In this document: piece by piece, positions 35,207 through 43,061 of the stretch
Position numbering within the stretch: position 1 is the first letter of the stretch
Layout of the letters: every line of letters begins with the position of its first letter
The notes under the pieces: model-generated
The model's input: the letters and a program-made list of their open reading frames with translations, nothing else
The model's database searches: none
Told to the model about the DNA's origin: nothing
Assembly: GCF_900539295.1 (NCBI RefSeq)
Contig: NZ_UQBH01000007.1
Span: 33,239 to 97,238, forward strand
Direction of reading: 5' to 3'
Origin: an uncultured Megasphaera sp.
GTDB lineage: Bacteria > Bacillota > Negativicutes > Veillonellales > Megasphaeraceae
Length of the DNA stretch: 64,000 nt
Program-made: the position numbers and the translations under genes

Positions 35207-35845
35207 TTAATCAAAGAAAAGGTCTGACAGGCACCATCCTTCATAAACTAGAAACATTATACCATATATACCGATATCGGTGCATATATCGATATCCCTC
35301 TTTTCCTTACACTCCCTCTCGACCAACAAAAGGCCCATGTTCCGTATTTCGACAACAAAAAAATTCCGAGCAGCCCGTCGAGGTTGCTCGGAACAAAAAA
35401 TCTCTTTTTTTATTATCTTTTCCGTAAAGTATTTATTCATCTGGTCAAAGGACACGGTCGTCCCGGCCCGGCGTGCCGAAATGACGGCCGCTGCGGGCTT
35501 TAAGTAAAAAGCCTTATTCCCGTTGCCGTTGGCTTCGGCATAAAAGACGCGGTCCATGAAGGACGTCATATTGCCGGCCAAGGCCGCGTAATGGACGGGC
35601 GAACCGAAGACGAAGCCGTCGGCCGTCAAGGCCTTTTCCCGAAAATCCTTGACGATATCGGGAATGACGCAGTGCCCGATGTCCCTACACTTATGACAGG
35701 CCATGCAGCCGCCGATAGGCTTGGCGCCGATCCAAAAGAATTCTGTTTCAATGCCGAGGGTTTCCAAGGTCCGGGCCACTTCCTGAAGGGCCGTATAGGT
35801 ACAGCCTTCTTTGTGAGGCGAGCCGTTTACCAGTAATACTTTCAT
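35207..35845 (-). pseudogene. Truncated FMN-dependent flavoprotein (flavodoxin_2/FMN_red family)
   Basis: Residues 1-140 are a normal NAD(P)H-dependent iron-sulfur flavoprotein-like fold: LLVNGSPHKEGCTYTAL, a Cys-rich GCMACHKCRDIGHC, GSPVHYAALAGNMTSFMDR and SARRAGTTVSFDQMNKYFT. After that the family sequence stops and about 70 unrelated residues follow, read through a terminator hairpin. The 3' part of the gene (about 60 codons expected) seems to have been lost. The 5' half and its promoter are intact, so a short protein may still be made. The break lies next to the apparently truncated start of the cbi cluster. Confidence 0.75.
35357..35393 (-). terminator. Intrinsic terminator inside the flavoprotein reading frame
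   Basis: TTCCGAGCA (35364-35372) pairs with TGCTCGGAA (35385-35393); on the minus strand it is followed by seven Ts. Its presence inside an open frame shows that the end of that frame is not original coding sequence. Confidence 0.85.
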
Positions 35846-35897
35846 CGAATCATCCTCTCATGACGGCCCCTGTCCCGGAATCTCACCGAATATTTTT

Positions 35898-35928
35898 ACT
35901 ATATCACTTGGAACCGAGTCCAAGTCAA
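35898..35928 (-). promoter_or_regulatory. MerR-type promoter of the flavoprotein gene
   Basis: TTGACT (35923-35928), a 19-bp spacer and TATAGT (35898-35903) read on the minus strand. The long spacer holds the perfect inverted repeat ACTTGGA-N6-TCCAAGT (35906-35925). A 19-bp spacer with a central palindrome is the hallmark of promoters twisted open by MerR-family activators. Confidence 0.85.
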
Positions 35929-35995
35929 GGGGTCATCTGTCTTTTTTATTATGAATTGAAAACTTCGCCGGCTTCATTGAACCGTCGGACGGCGA

Positions 35996-36994
35996 TCAAC
36001 CGCGCACAACCGAACCGCCAAAGACGGACGACATCTGGATTTTATCCAAGGCTTCGTCGATTTTCCGCACTTCGTCTGCCGTGAGTTCAATATCGGCAGC
36101 GCCGCCGTTTTCCAGGAGGCGTCCCGGATTAGTCGTTCCCGGAATGGGTACGATCCAAGGCTTTTTAGAGAGCATCCAGGCCAACGAAAGCTGTGCCGGC
36201 GTCGCCTGTTTCGAAGCAGCCAAGTCCTGAATCCACTGCAGGAGAGCCTTGTTTTCTTCCATGGCATCGGCCTGGAACTGAGGCATGTTCCGGCGGTAGT
36301 CCGTATCCGGATCAAACTGGGAGTTAGCGTCGTAACGAGCCGTCAGGAAGCCGTTGGCCATCGGCGAAAAAGCGACTAAGCCGACCTGCAGTTCTTCCAG
36401 GACGGGGAACATTTTTTCATACCAGCGGGCCATCATGGAATAGCGATTCTGGACGGCCGTGACCGGGCAGACGGCATGGGCCCGACGCAGGGTATCGGCG
36501 TCGACTTCAGACAGGCCCCAGTGAAGGATCTTCCCTTCCTGCATGAGGTCGGCCATGACGGCGGCTACGTCTTCGACGGGAACCTTCGGGTCCTGACGAT
36601 GCTGGTAGTAGATATCGATGTGGTCAGTCTGCAGACGCTGGAGCGATGCTTCCACGGACTTGCGGATGAGGTCCGGACGAGCATCGGGGACGATGGGCTT
36701 ATTCGGCTCCGGCGACGTCATGTCGAAGTGGATGCCGAACTTAGTGCCGATTTGGATGCGGTTCCGGAAGGGCTTCAAAGCCTGTCCCAACAAGGTTTCA
36801 TTGGCGTGGGGATCGTCAGCCGTCCCGTAAACTTCGGCCGTATCAAAAAAAGTATAGCCGGCATCGACGGCTTTGGCCAATAATTCCGTCATCTCCCGAA
36901 CGTCTTTCGGCTGTCCATAGCCGTGGCTCATGCCCATGCAGCCTAAGCCTACTGCCGATACGGTAAAATCTTTTCCTAAGGTACGAGTTTTCAT
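35996..36994 (-). CDS. Aldo/keto reductase
   Basis: This 332-aa NADPH-dependent TIM-barrel reductase has the catalytic tetrad context: FFDTAEVYG (Asp, Tyr), GTKFGI (Lys) and YYQHRQDP (His). The N-terminus GLGCMGMSHGYG and the C-terminal PIPGTTNPGRLLEN (cofactor phosphate site) are typical of the AKR13/YccK-like group. I chose ATG 36994 with GGAAGG upstream. It lies downstream of the broken AEC gene and the alcohol dehydrogenase on the same strand, and may be one operon with them. Confidence 0.92.
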   Translation of the reverse strand: MKTRTLGKDFTVSAVGLGCMGMSHGYGQPKDVREMTELLAKAVDAGYTFFDTAEVYGTADDPHANETLLGQALKPFRNRIQIGTKFGIHFDMTSPEPNKPIVPDARPDLIRKSVEASLQRLQTDHIDIYYQHRQDPKVPVEDVAAVMADLMQEGKILHWGLSEVDADTLRRAHAVCPVTAVQNRYSMMARWYEKMFPVLEELQVGLVAFSPMANGFLTARYDANSQFDPDTDYRRNMPQFQADAMEENKALLQWIQDLAASKQATPAQLSLAWMLSKKPWIVPIPGTTNPGRLLENGGAADIELTADEVRKIDEALDKIQMSSVFGGSVVRG

Positions 36995-37063
36995 AAAAAT
37001 CCTTCCTTTCTTTAGTAACATGAAATATCACAAAATCTGTCTAAGCTAAGATCTCCCCTGTTC

Positions 37064-37699
37064 TCAGCCAAGGCCGGTAACGACGGCGACGATTGGCATG
37101 GTAACCACGGCGGCAGCCGTCGTCAAGGCAATACCCTGAACGGAGACGGGATAGACATCTTTATTGTAAACGGCCGCCAACAAGGGGATAATGTTCCCCG
37201 ACGGCGTCGCCAGGGCGCCCATGCCGGTATTGGCCAAACTCTGCCAACGAAAGGGCCCTTCTTGTCAGAACTTCCTTTGATGGTCTGGATAACGTAAGAG
37301 AAAAAGAGAATATTAAAAGGAATCAAGAGGACGGTCATATAAATGAGGGCGTCCTTCCCGTAAATGCCGTCGATCATGGGAACGCCCATGAAGCCGATAT
37401 TGGTGAAGATGACCATGACATTGACGATGCCGTAGTGCTTCTTGGGATAGCGGAGGATCCGCGGCAGAATCCAGGCACAGGCCATGAGGAGGACCAGCAT
37501 GACCAGGTGACACCAAAAGCATATGCCAGCTCTGCCCCTTCGATGCGGGGCCCCTTGCCGGTAACGCCGGATAAGCGATGTTGACCACCAATTTCGTAAT
37601 CTGCGGCTGATTAGCCGGCGTCAGGATCTCATAGCGACGGGCCAGGGCACCGACGGCCATGAGCAGGACGAAAATAATCATTTGCTGTAAAATAAGCAT
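37064..37699 (-). pseudogene. Broken AEC (auxin efflux carrier) family permease
   Basis: Pieces of one AEC permease are spread over three frames: MLILQQMIIFVLLMAVGALA to NIAYPALP (37560-37699), MLVLLMACAWILPRIL to GSSDKKGPF (37261-37500), and SLANTGMGALATPSGNIIPL to VVTGLG (37064-37230). At least two small deletions cause frameshifts, near 37503 and 37560, and the middle transmembrane region is missing, so the total is well under the usual 300-plus aa. It sits between the alcohol dehydrogenase and aldo/keto reductase genes. Confidence 0.88.
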
Positions 37700-37717
37700 C
37701 GCTTCGCCTTCTCCCTT

Positions 37718-38893
37718 TTACCAGGCTTCTTCAAAAATCGCTAAGATTTCATCGCCTTCGAGGTGTTTGTAACTGCCCGGCGAAGCGACACAACCAGCAG
37801 CAATCCGGGGCAGCCACGCCTTTTGGTCGTCCGTCATGCCCAGTTCCCGCAAGGTCGTCGGCAGGCCGATTTCCTTCACGAAGGCCGCCAAGGCTTCGAC
37901 GCCGTCATTGGCGAGTTCTGCCGTCGTCTTCCCTTCCGGGGAAATGCCCCATACTTCGCTGGCAAAGCGGGCAAATTTTTCCGCCCCGGCCGACTTAATA
38001 TGGCGGTAATAGACCGGCAAGAGGACGGCCAGTCCGCAGCCGTGATTGCAGTCCGTAAAGGCTCCCAGGGAGTGCTCTAAGATATGACCTTGGAAATCGC
38101 CTTTCTTCCCCAATTTGAGGATGCGATTTTCAGCCATCGTCGAGAGCCATACCAAGTTGCTGCGGGCTTCATAGTCCTGCGGATTTTCGATGGCCCTGCG
38201 GAGATTGCGGACGACGCTCTTCATGAGTGCTTCGTTAATGCTGTCCGACACATTATCGACATCGGGGGCGCTGAAATACGTTTCCATCATGTGGGTAAAA
38301 GAATCAAAGGCTCCGGAAATCATCTGCAGTTTAGGAACGGTGTAGGTGTAGAGCGGGTCGAGGAGGGCAAATTGAGCGTTGAGGGCCGGGTAATCGCGGC
38401 CGGTCTTAATCTTTAAGGCTTCGTTGGTAATGACGGCGCCGCCGTTCATTTCACTGCCCGTCCCGGAAACGGTCATAATGATGCCTAAGGGCAAGGGCTC
38501 TGCTTCGATGGTGCCGGCCTTAGCCCAAAAATCAGTCCACACGTCACCGTCATAGACAGCAGCCAGGGACACGGCCTTGCAGCAGTCCATGACCGATCCG
38601 CCGCCGACGGCCAAGATGAGGTCGACGCCTTGTTCTTTGGCGATTTTCGCCCCTTCGAGAACTTTAGCATAGGTCGGATTGGCCATGATGCCCGAAAATT
38701 CGACGACGTCCTTCCCGGCGTCGGTCAAAATCGCCATGATTTCTTCGTAAATGCCGGTCCGCTTAATGGAGCCGCCGCCATAGGCCACCATGACCTTCTT
38801 CCCGTAATGGGACAACAGTTCCGGTAAGTATTGACCGACGCAGTGTTTGCCAAAATAGGCTTTCGTACTATTTTCAAAAACAAAGTTTTCCAT
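37718..38893 (-). CDS. Iron-containing alcohol dehydrogenase (BDH/YqdH-like)
   Basis: This 391-aa NAD(P)H-dependent alcohol dehydrogenase starts MENFVFENSTKAYFGK, typical of the butanol dehydrogenase subgroup. GGGSVMDCCKA is the nucleotide loop. Iron ligands are expected among the His of AFDSFTHMMETYF, HILEHSLGA and CNHGCGLA. ATG 38893 has AGGAGA upstream. A MerR-type promoter lies about 130 bp upstream, suggesting induction by a reactive aldehyde or similar stress. Confidence 0.93.
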   Translation of the reverse strand: MENFVFENSTKAYFGKHCVGQYLPELLSHYGKKVMVAYGGGSIKRTGIYEEIMAILTDAGKDVVEFSGIMANPTYAKVLEGAKIAKEQGVDLILAVGGGSVMDCCKAVSLAAVYDGDVWTDFWAKAGTIEAEPLPLGIIMTVSGTGSEMNGGAVITNEALKIKTGRDYPALNAQFALLDPLYTYTVPKLQMISGAFDSFTHMMETYFSAPDVDNVSDSINEALMKSVVRNLRRAIENPQDYEARSNLVWLSTMAENRILKLGKKGDFQGHILEHSLGAFTDCNHGCGLAVLLPVYYRHIKSAGAEKFARFASEVWGISPEGKTTAELANDGVEALAAFVKEIGLPTTLRELGMTDDQKAWLPRIAAGCVASPGSYKHLEGDEILAIFEEAW

Positions 38894-39021
38894 GTCATCG
38901 TCTCCTATCCAATATCTATCCATAACAGCCAAGGGCTGTGTAACAGCAACAAAAAGTACCGAACCTTCCAAAAAGGCTTAAAAACAGGGCTGTCTCGGCC
39001 TTTCACCTCAGGTACGAACTC

Positions 39022-39052
39022 ATCTTATCATCCGGTATTAACTACCGGTCAA
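39022..39052 (-). promoter_or_regulatory. MerR-type promoter of the alcohol dehydrogenase gene
   Basis: TTGACC (39047-39052), a 19-bp spacer and TAAGAT (39022-39027) read on the minus strand. The perfect palindrome CCGGTA-N5-TACCGG spans 39032-39048. The 38894-39302 stretch has no gene; it holds this promoter, a 5' untranslated region of about 120 bases, and the divergent promoter at 39236. Confidence 0.8.
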
Positions 39053-39235
39053 GTCTTTTTTGAAAACTTTTTCTAAAAAATGCCTTCAGCCGAAAATTCG
39101 GTTGAAAAGTCCGGCCGCCCCTCCTATTCGCTTATCAGCCGGAGCGGCTTTGAACGCCCTCCCCCGAAACAAGGACGCAGATGATGTTTGGGAAAGGGAA
39201 AGATTTTCCTTATGGTCATGACTTCCGAATAGAAC

Positions 39236-39265
39236 TTGAGGTCAGGTGTAAAAATAAGGTATAAT
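39236..39265 (+). promoter_or_regulatory. Promoter of the exported hypothetical gene
   Basis: TTGAGG (39236-39241), an 18-bp spacer and TATAAT (39260-39265), about 35 bases before an AAGGAG ribosome site. Confidence 0.75.
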
Positions 39266-39302
39266 GATTATGTATTTTATGTAAAAAAGGAGACTACACG
39301 CT

Positions 39303-39740
39303 ATGTCAAAAAAAATGATGTCGATTGCCATCCTAGCCTCCCTGGCAATGGCCCTGCCCCTCGGCGCAGATGCCAAAGAACGTTTTTCCAGCAGCCATGA
39401 ACCCTTCTCAGCGGAGATGGCCAGCCGATCCGAAATGGACGCCTATCGGAAAGATTTAGATACCTATGTCCGCGACGTCGATAAACAAATCGACGAACTC
39501 CTGGCCCGGCGAAGAGACGCCGTCGACCAATACAACAAGGCCGTCCACACGTACAATACGGAAACCTTTTTCCATCAGGATACCCTGCCTTACTATCCCC
39601 ATTACCGCCAAGGCGGCCGCCGCGGCGCCTATCATCACCACGGCCCATGCTATGCAGCCCCTCGGGAAAAGACACCGGAAGAACGACAGCAGGACCGAAT
39701 TGACGCCTTCATTGACGACATGATCGACTGGGGCGACTAA
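39303..39740 (+). CDS. Exported hypothetical protein, His-rich C-terminal region
   Basis: I do not recognise a family. The 145-aa protein has a signal peptide (MSKKMMSIAILASLAMALPLGADA, likely cut after ADA), a helical charged segment (about residues 40-80, with DLDTYVRDVDKQIDELLARRRDAV), a Tyr/His-rich stretch including HHHG near residue 112 and an acidic end. It is probably periplasmic and monocistronic, with its own promoter and a strong terminator. The His cluster could bind metal, but this is speculation. Confidence 0.7.
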   Translation: MSKKMMSIAILASLAMALPLGADAKERFSSSHEPFSAEMASRSEMDAYRKDLDTYVRDVDKQIDELLARRRDAVDQYNKAVHTYNTETFFHQDTLPYYPHYRQGGRRGAYHHHGPCYAAPREKTPEERQQDRIDAFIDDMIDWGD

Positions 39741-39770
39741 TTTCCCTCCTCACTCCCGGCGACCATGCTA

Positions 39771-39851
39771 AAAAAGACAGTCCCTATGAGAACCTCCGCC
39801 GCAGCGGAATCCGGAATGCTCCGGACCGGTTCTCAGGGACTGTCTTTTTTT
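39771..39851. terminator. Long bidirectional intrinsic terminator
   Basis: AAAAAAGACAGTCCCT pairs with AGGGACTGTCTTTTTTT, extended by GAGAACC/GGTTCTC; T runs follow on both strands. It ends the exported protein gene and can back up termination of the opposing pilus operon. Confidence 0.88.
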
Positions 39852-39889
39852 CGATTTGGCTATCTTTTTTCGGCACCTCATTTACGACC

Positions 39890-39932
39890 AAGGCCCGGGA
39901 TAACGGATCACTTCCATCATCCCGGGCCTTTT
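39890..39932 (+). terminator. Second GC-rich hairpin in the convergent gap
   Basis: AAGGCCCGGGAT pairs exactly with ATCCCGGGCCTT, followed by TTTT on the plus strand. The 39741-40050 gap otherwise shows no gene. Confidence 0.65.
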
Positions 39933-40002
39933 CGATTGAGCTGTGCCGCTGATATTTTCTCAATTCTTTTCATCTTAATTTCTGATTTTTTCCCATTAGC
40001 CT

Positions 40003-40068
40003 TTCAAAAAATAAGGGGCCACCTTTGCGTTCATCGTATCGAATTCGCCGTCAGCGGCCCTTTTTATC
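40003..40068 (-). terminator. Possible terminator at the end of the pilus operon
   Basis: On the minus strand GGGCCGC pairs with GTGGCCC (one G-U) across a long loop and is followed by ATTTTTT; it overlaps the last codons of the pilO-like gene. Confidence 0.45.
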
Positions 40069-40509
40069 AGCCAGCGGCAGTTTACGGCTTCCACAGATTT
40101 CGACGGTAAGGACCGTATTATCGCCGCTCGGCACCCATTCGATGACCTTGCAGGATCCGTCCGGCGCCCCTTGCTGCCAGTCGTTGAGGAAGGACAGGAT
40201 GGGGGCAAATTTTCCTTCTACGGTCACGGTCTGCCCCTCGCCCTGCCGGGCCTGATGCCACGACAAGAGGGTCAGGCCATGACGGTCCATCAAGTCAGAA
40301 ATAGTCTGATTTGTATCGACGACAGGAGGCTCCTTGAACGAGGATGAAGGCGTCAGATTTTTATCGGCATGAGCTTGGAGGGGACCGCGAAGCCCCTGCC
40401 ATGCCTGACAGGACTGATACGAAACAAAAGCGTAGCACCCGGAGAGAGCGGCCAATATCATGGCGGCTGCCAGCCACGACGAAGGCCTGCCTTTACGATT
40501 TATCTTCAT
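40051..40509 (-). CDS. pilO: PilO-like pilus assembly protein with a lipobox-like N-terminus
   Basis: This 152-aa protein has one N-terminal hydrophobic segment and a soluble domain, placed right after a pilN-like gene (17-bp overlap) as in pilMNO. Similarity to PilO is weak, so the call rests on position, size and topology. The segment LAALSGC (Cys25) satisfies a lipobox, which is unusual for PilO and may be chance. PilN and PilO form an inner-membrane platform linking the cytoplasmic and outer parts of a type IV pilus machine. Confidence 0.6.
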   Translation of the reverse strand: MKINRKGRPSSWLAAAMILAALSGCYAFVSYQSCQAWQGLRGPLQAHADKNLTPSSSFKEPPVVDTNQTISDLMDRHGLTLLSWHQARQGEGQTVTVEGKFAPILSFLNDWQQGAPDGSCKVIEWVPSGDNTVLTVEICGSRKLPLADKKGR

Positions 40510-41005
40510 GACAGATGACCTCTAAGGAGAAGGGAATGCTTTCGCCGCTCTTTGGCTGCATCCGGGTAACAGCTGCCTTATACCGGCCACGGGACTGCAA
40601 ACTGCGCTGCCACTTCTGTGCTCCGTCGGAAGTCGCCGTCACGCCTTCGATGACGGCACCTGTATCGCGGCCGCTGACCTTGGTCACGACGACGGTATCC
40701 GGCTTTGAAAGGGCCAGGTCGACGATGAGGACGGGCCAGGAAAAAGACGAATCCTGCCGCAATTTAGCCTGCTGCTCCACCAAGGCCTGGCCTTGACGAA
40801 TCCGGTCGTTATGGCCTTTGATGGTCTCTTGGATTGGCTGAAGGACCGTTTGATAATAGATTTTCTCCTGCCGTATCTGATATTGAAAAAAAGTCCCACC
40901 GGCCAAAAAGAGTACTGCCATCGCCAAGAAACCCAGGGTAAGAGGCTTCATCCAAAGGCCCGGAGGCTTGCCGTATTCAGGCGGTATCAAGTTGCATTTC
41001 ATCAT
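40493..41005 (-). CDS. pilN: PilN-like pilus assembly protein
   Basis: This 170-aa protein starts with a short cytoplasmic NLIPPEY (PilN-like NLLPw motif that binds PilM), then one transmembrane helix (about residues 25-45) and a periplasmic domain. It follows pilM by 11 bp and overlaps pilO. GGGAG lies six bases before the ATG. Confidence 0.75.
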   Translation of the reverse strand: MMKCNLIPPEYGKPPGLWMKPLTLGFLAMAVLFLAGGTFFQYQIRQEKIYYQTVLQPIQETIKGHNDRIRQGQALVEQQAKLRQDSSFSWPVLIVDLALSKPDTVVVTKVSGRDTGAVIEGVTATSDGAQKWQRSLQSRGRYKAAVTRMQPKSGESIPFSLEVICHEDKS

Positions 41006-41016
41006 TCTACGCTCCC

Positions 41017-41763
41017 TTATAATTCGATTAAGGACGCCGTCGCCTGCGACAAGTCATAGGTGTTCATGACCTTAGTCACAGTCGCCGTCGGCATTAACGG
41101 CCGGCCTTCACCGTCCTCTTTCTCCTTCCAGGTAAGGACCGATGAACCTTCTGCTAAGAGCTCCCGCTCTGCGACGTCATAGGCCCAGGGCCGCCCCTTT
41201 TTCAGATGGACTCGATGCTCTTCGTTCCCTTCCCAAAAAGAAAGGATTCCCTCGCCATCCGGCTGGAGTCGTCCTAAGAAAGAAGGCAGGAGGTCCAGCG
41301 AGGCGATGACGGCACCGCTGTCGACGACGGACCGGCACAAGGCGTCGAGACAGTCCCTCGGGTAAGCGCCGACGATCCAATCATAGAGGCCTTCGGAATT
41401 TTTTTCAGGACAAGCGGCGTCAAAGAGATAGGTCCGTCCTTCTTCATCCAATAAGCCGGCACCGGTAATGAGCCCGCGGGCTTCCTCGGCATCTTCCGTC
41501 GCTAAGGCCAGGCCCTTCCAGAGGAGAGAGGGACCTGCGACGACGACATGGACTCGCCAGCCGGAAAGGCCGTAGCGGTCCAGCAGCAGCGGCATTTTAA
41601 CCCGAATTTCATCAGGAGAGTCGAGCCAGTCCTTCTTCCATTGCCGCTCACACTCGGTGTGGCCTTGACAAAAAGCGACGGGACCGTACCACTGGCGGGT
41701 CAATTTTAAGACCCGAATCGTCCGACCGACCAGCCAGAGATACGCATTTCTGCGCCACCACAT
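41017..41763 (-). CDS. pilM: PilM-like protein (degenerate, short)
   Basis: This 248-aa protein precedes the pilN and pilO genes, where an actin-like PilM is expected. It is shorter than usual PilM (about 350 aa), and the ATP-binding motifs are not obvious. VHVVVAGPSLLWKGLALA and VVDSGAVIASLDLLPSFLGRL resemble scattered PilM strands. I chose ATG 41763 with GAGGTG seven bases upstream over the ATG at 41778. The call is mostly from context. Confidence 0.6.
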   Translation of the reverse strand: MWWRRNAYLWLVGRTIRVLKLTRQWYGPVAFCQGHTECERQWKKDWLDSPDEIRVKMPLLLDRYGLSGWRVHVVVAGPSLLWKGLALATEDAEEARGLITGAGLLDEEGRTYLFDAACPEKNSEGLYDWIVGAYPRDCLDALCRSVVDSGAVIASLDLLPSFLGRLQPDGEGILSFWEGNEEHRVHLKKGRPWAYDVAERELLAEGSSVLTWKEKEDGEGRPLMPTATVTKVMNTYDLSQATASLIEL

Positions 41764-41774
41764 GGAATCACCTC

Positions 41775-42191
41775 TCATTCCTGATAACGGATAAACCGCA
41801 GTTCATACTGACCCGCTTCATTTACTGCGACTTCAAAGAAAAGGCTGCATGTCTGTTCTAAGTCTTCCTCCTCATCGACAGCCAGGCCCATTATATACCC
41901 GTATTCAAAACGACTTTCGACAGATACCGCTTCCCCCTTTTCGGCAAGCTGGGCCGCTTGGGGAACCGCCACGGGCTGACCAGAAACATAAGGGGCCGGA
42001 TTTTGCTGCACCGTCTGCCAGCCTTCGAGGACGGCACTTTCCGCCAAGTAGTGCAGGCGGACTTTCTTCTCATAGAGGCTGGCCAGACGCAGAGAGTTCA
42101 AGGACACCAAGGCCGTCGTCATAATCAGGGACAAGGTCAGGACGGCCAGGGCGATGATAGAAAAAGAAAAGAATCCGTTTCGCGTATTCAT
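41775..42191 (-). CDS. Pilus assembly/minor pilin-like protein (PilX/GspK-like)
   Basis: This 138-aa protein starts MNTRNG/FFSFSIIALAVLTLSL, a class III leader with the Gly before the cleavage site, and then LHYLAESAVLEGWQ, a segment common in PilX/GspK-like proteins. Position +5 is Phe-Ser region, not Glu, as seen in tip minor pilins. It overlaps the next pseudopilin by 4 bp and feeds directly into pilM. Confidence 0.7.
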   Translation of the reverse strand: MNTRNGFFSFSIIALAVLTLSLIMTTALVSLNSLRLASLYEKKVRLHYLAESAVLEGWQTVQQNPAPYVSGQPVAVPQAAQLAEKGEAVSVESRFEYGYIMGLAVDEEEDLEQTCSLFFEVAVNEAGQYELRFIRYQE

Positions 42192-42727
42192 CGACTTCCT
42201 TCATTTAACGACGTTACCATAAGTTTGACTGGCAGAGACAGGCCGCTTTCTTCCTCGACGAGGAGGAGCGATACGGCGATGGCCTGCTCTTTTCGGGAAA
42301 AGGCCGGTTCCCTCCCCTGAGGGCGAATCAAAATCCGGCAGCCCTTCATCGTACCGGCACCGCCGCTGAGGGGCTGATAGGAGCCATCACTGAGCCGGAT
42401 AAAGAGCGTTTCTCCCGATAGGATAAAGCCCTTTTTCCGCCCTTGCGGCGTTTTAAAGCGAAGGCTGTCCGGTGCCGCCGTAATATCACAGCCATAGGTC
42501 AATTCTTGGAACAAGGTCTCTTCGATGCTGACCGCCTGCCGCAGCAAGGCCTCTTTAATTTGAGCCTTTCTATCGAGGCGCACGGTCTGACTGACCAGGG
42601 GCAGGAAGGCCGTCACGGCCAGGACGACTAAGGTCATGGCCAACAGTAACTCCGTCATCATCCAGCCGTTGGCTCGGCAGCGCGGCCGGTGCCAGTCGCC
42701 GACAAGAAAATTGGGTTCCACCTTCAT
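42188..42727 (-). CDS. PulJ/ComGF-like pseudopilin
   Basis: This 179-aa minor pilin has a cleavage site ANG/WMMTELLLAMTLVVLAV with Glu at +5 and a long hydrophobic helix. The leader before the Gly is long (about 22 residues). No other start fits. Its 5' part overlaps the previous pseudopilin frame by 158 bp, which is unusual. It ends with an ATGA overlap with the PilX-like gene. Confidence 0.72.
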   Translation of the reverse strand: MKVEPNFLVGDWHRPRCRANGWMMTELLLAMTLVVLAVTAFLPLVSQTVRLDRKAQIKEALLRQAVSIEETLFQELTYGCDITAAPDSLRFKTPQGRKKGFILSGETLFIRLSDGSYQPLSGGAGTMKGCRILIRPQGREPAFSRKEQAIAVSLLLVEEESGLSLPVKLMVTSLNEGSR

Positions 42728-43061
42728 CACCTACTTCAACTTCCCATAGGACATACCCGTTTTCTTCGCTATCCTTTCGGCAGCGAATCTCATAGCGGTG
42801 ACCGGACAGCTCAATTTCCCGCGGCAGGGGCTGCTCGGCCTTCCATAACTCCATGGCCTGACGGCCGACCATGGCCGCCTGATACTTCACTTCCGCCCGA
42901 CGGTGGATTTCCATCGCCTGAACGGCCAGACTTCCGGCGACCAAGAACAAGCCGGCACCGATGACTAAGGCAATCATACCGTCGGCGATGAAGAAAAAGC
43001 CGTTGCCCCTACTCGATGCGAATGCGCCCGGTCTGGGCCGCCACGACGATGCGCCGTTCAT
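42570..43061 (-). CDS. Minor pseudopilin without Glu5
   Basis: The 163-aa frame has GNG/FFFIADGMIALVIGAGLFLV, a prepilin leader of about 21 residues with a hydrophobic helix; +5 is Ala and +6 Asp, not Glu. The start at 43061 is supported by AGAGG six bases upstream. The plausible domain ends near VLWEVEV (about residue 112); the rest is read over the next pilin gene in another frame, so a lost stop or frameshift near 42730 is possible. Confidence 0.65.
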   Translation of the reverse strand: MNGASSWRPRPGAFASSRGNGFFFIADGMIALVIGAGLFLVAGSLAVQAMEIHRRAEVKYQAAMVGRQAMELWKAEQPLPREIELSGHRYEIRCRKDSEENGYVLWEVEVGDEGGTQFSCRRLAPAALPSQRLDDDGVTVGHDLSRPGRDGLPAPGQSDRAPR

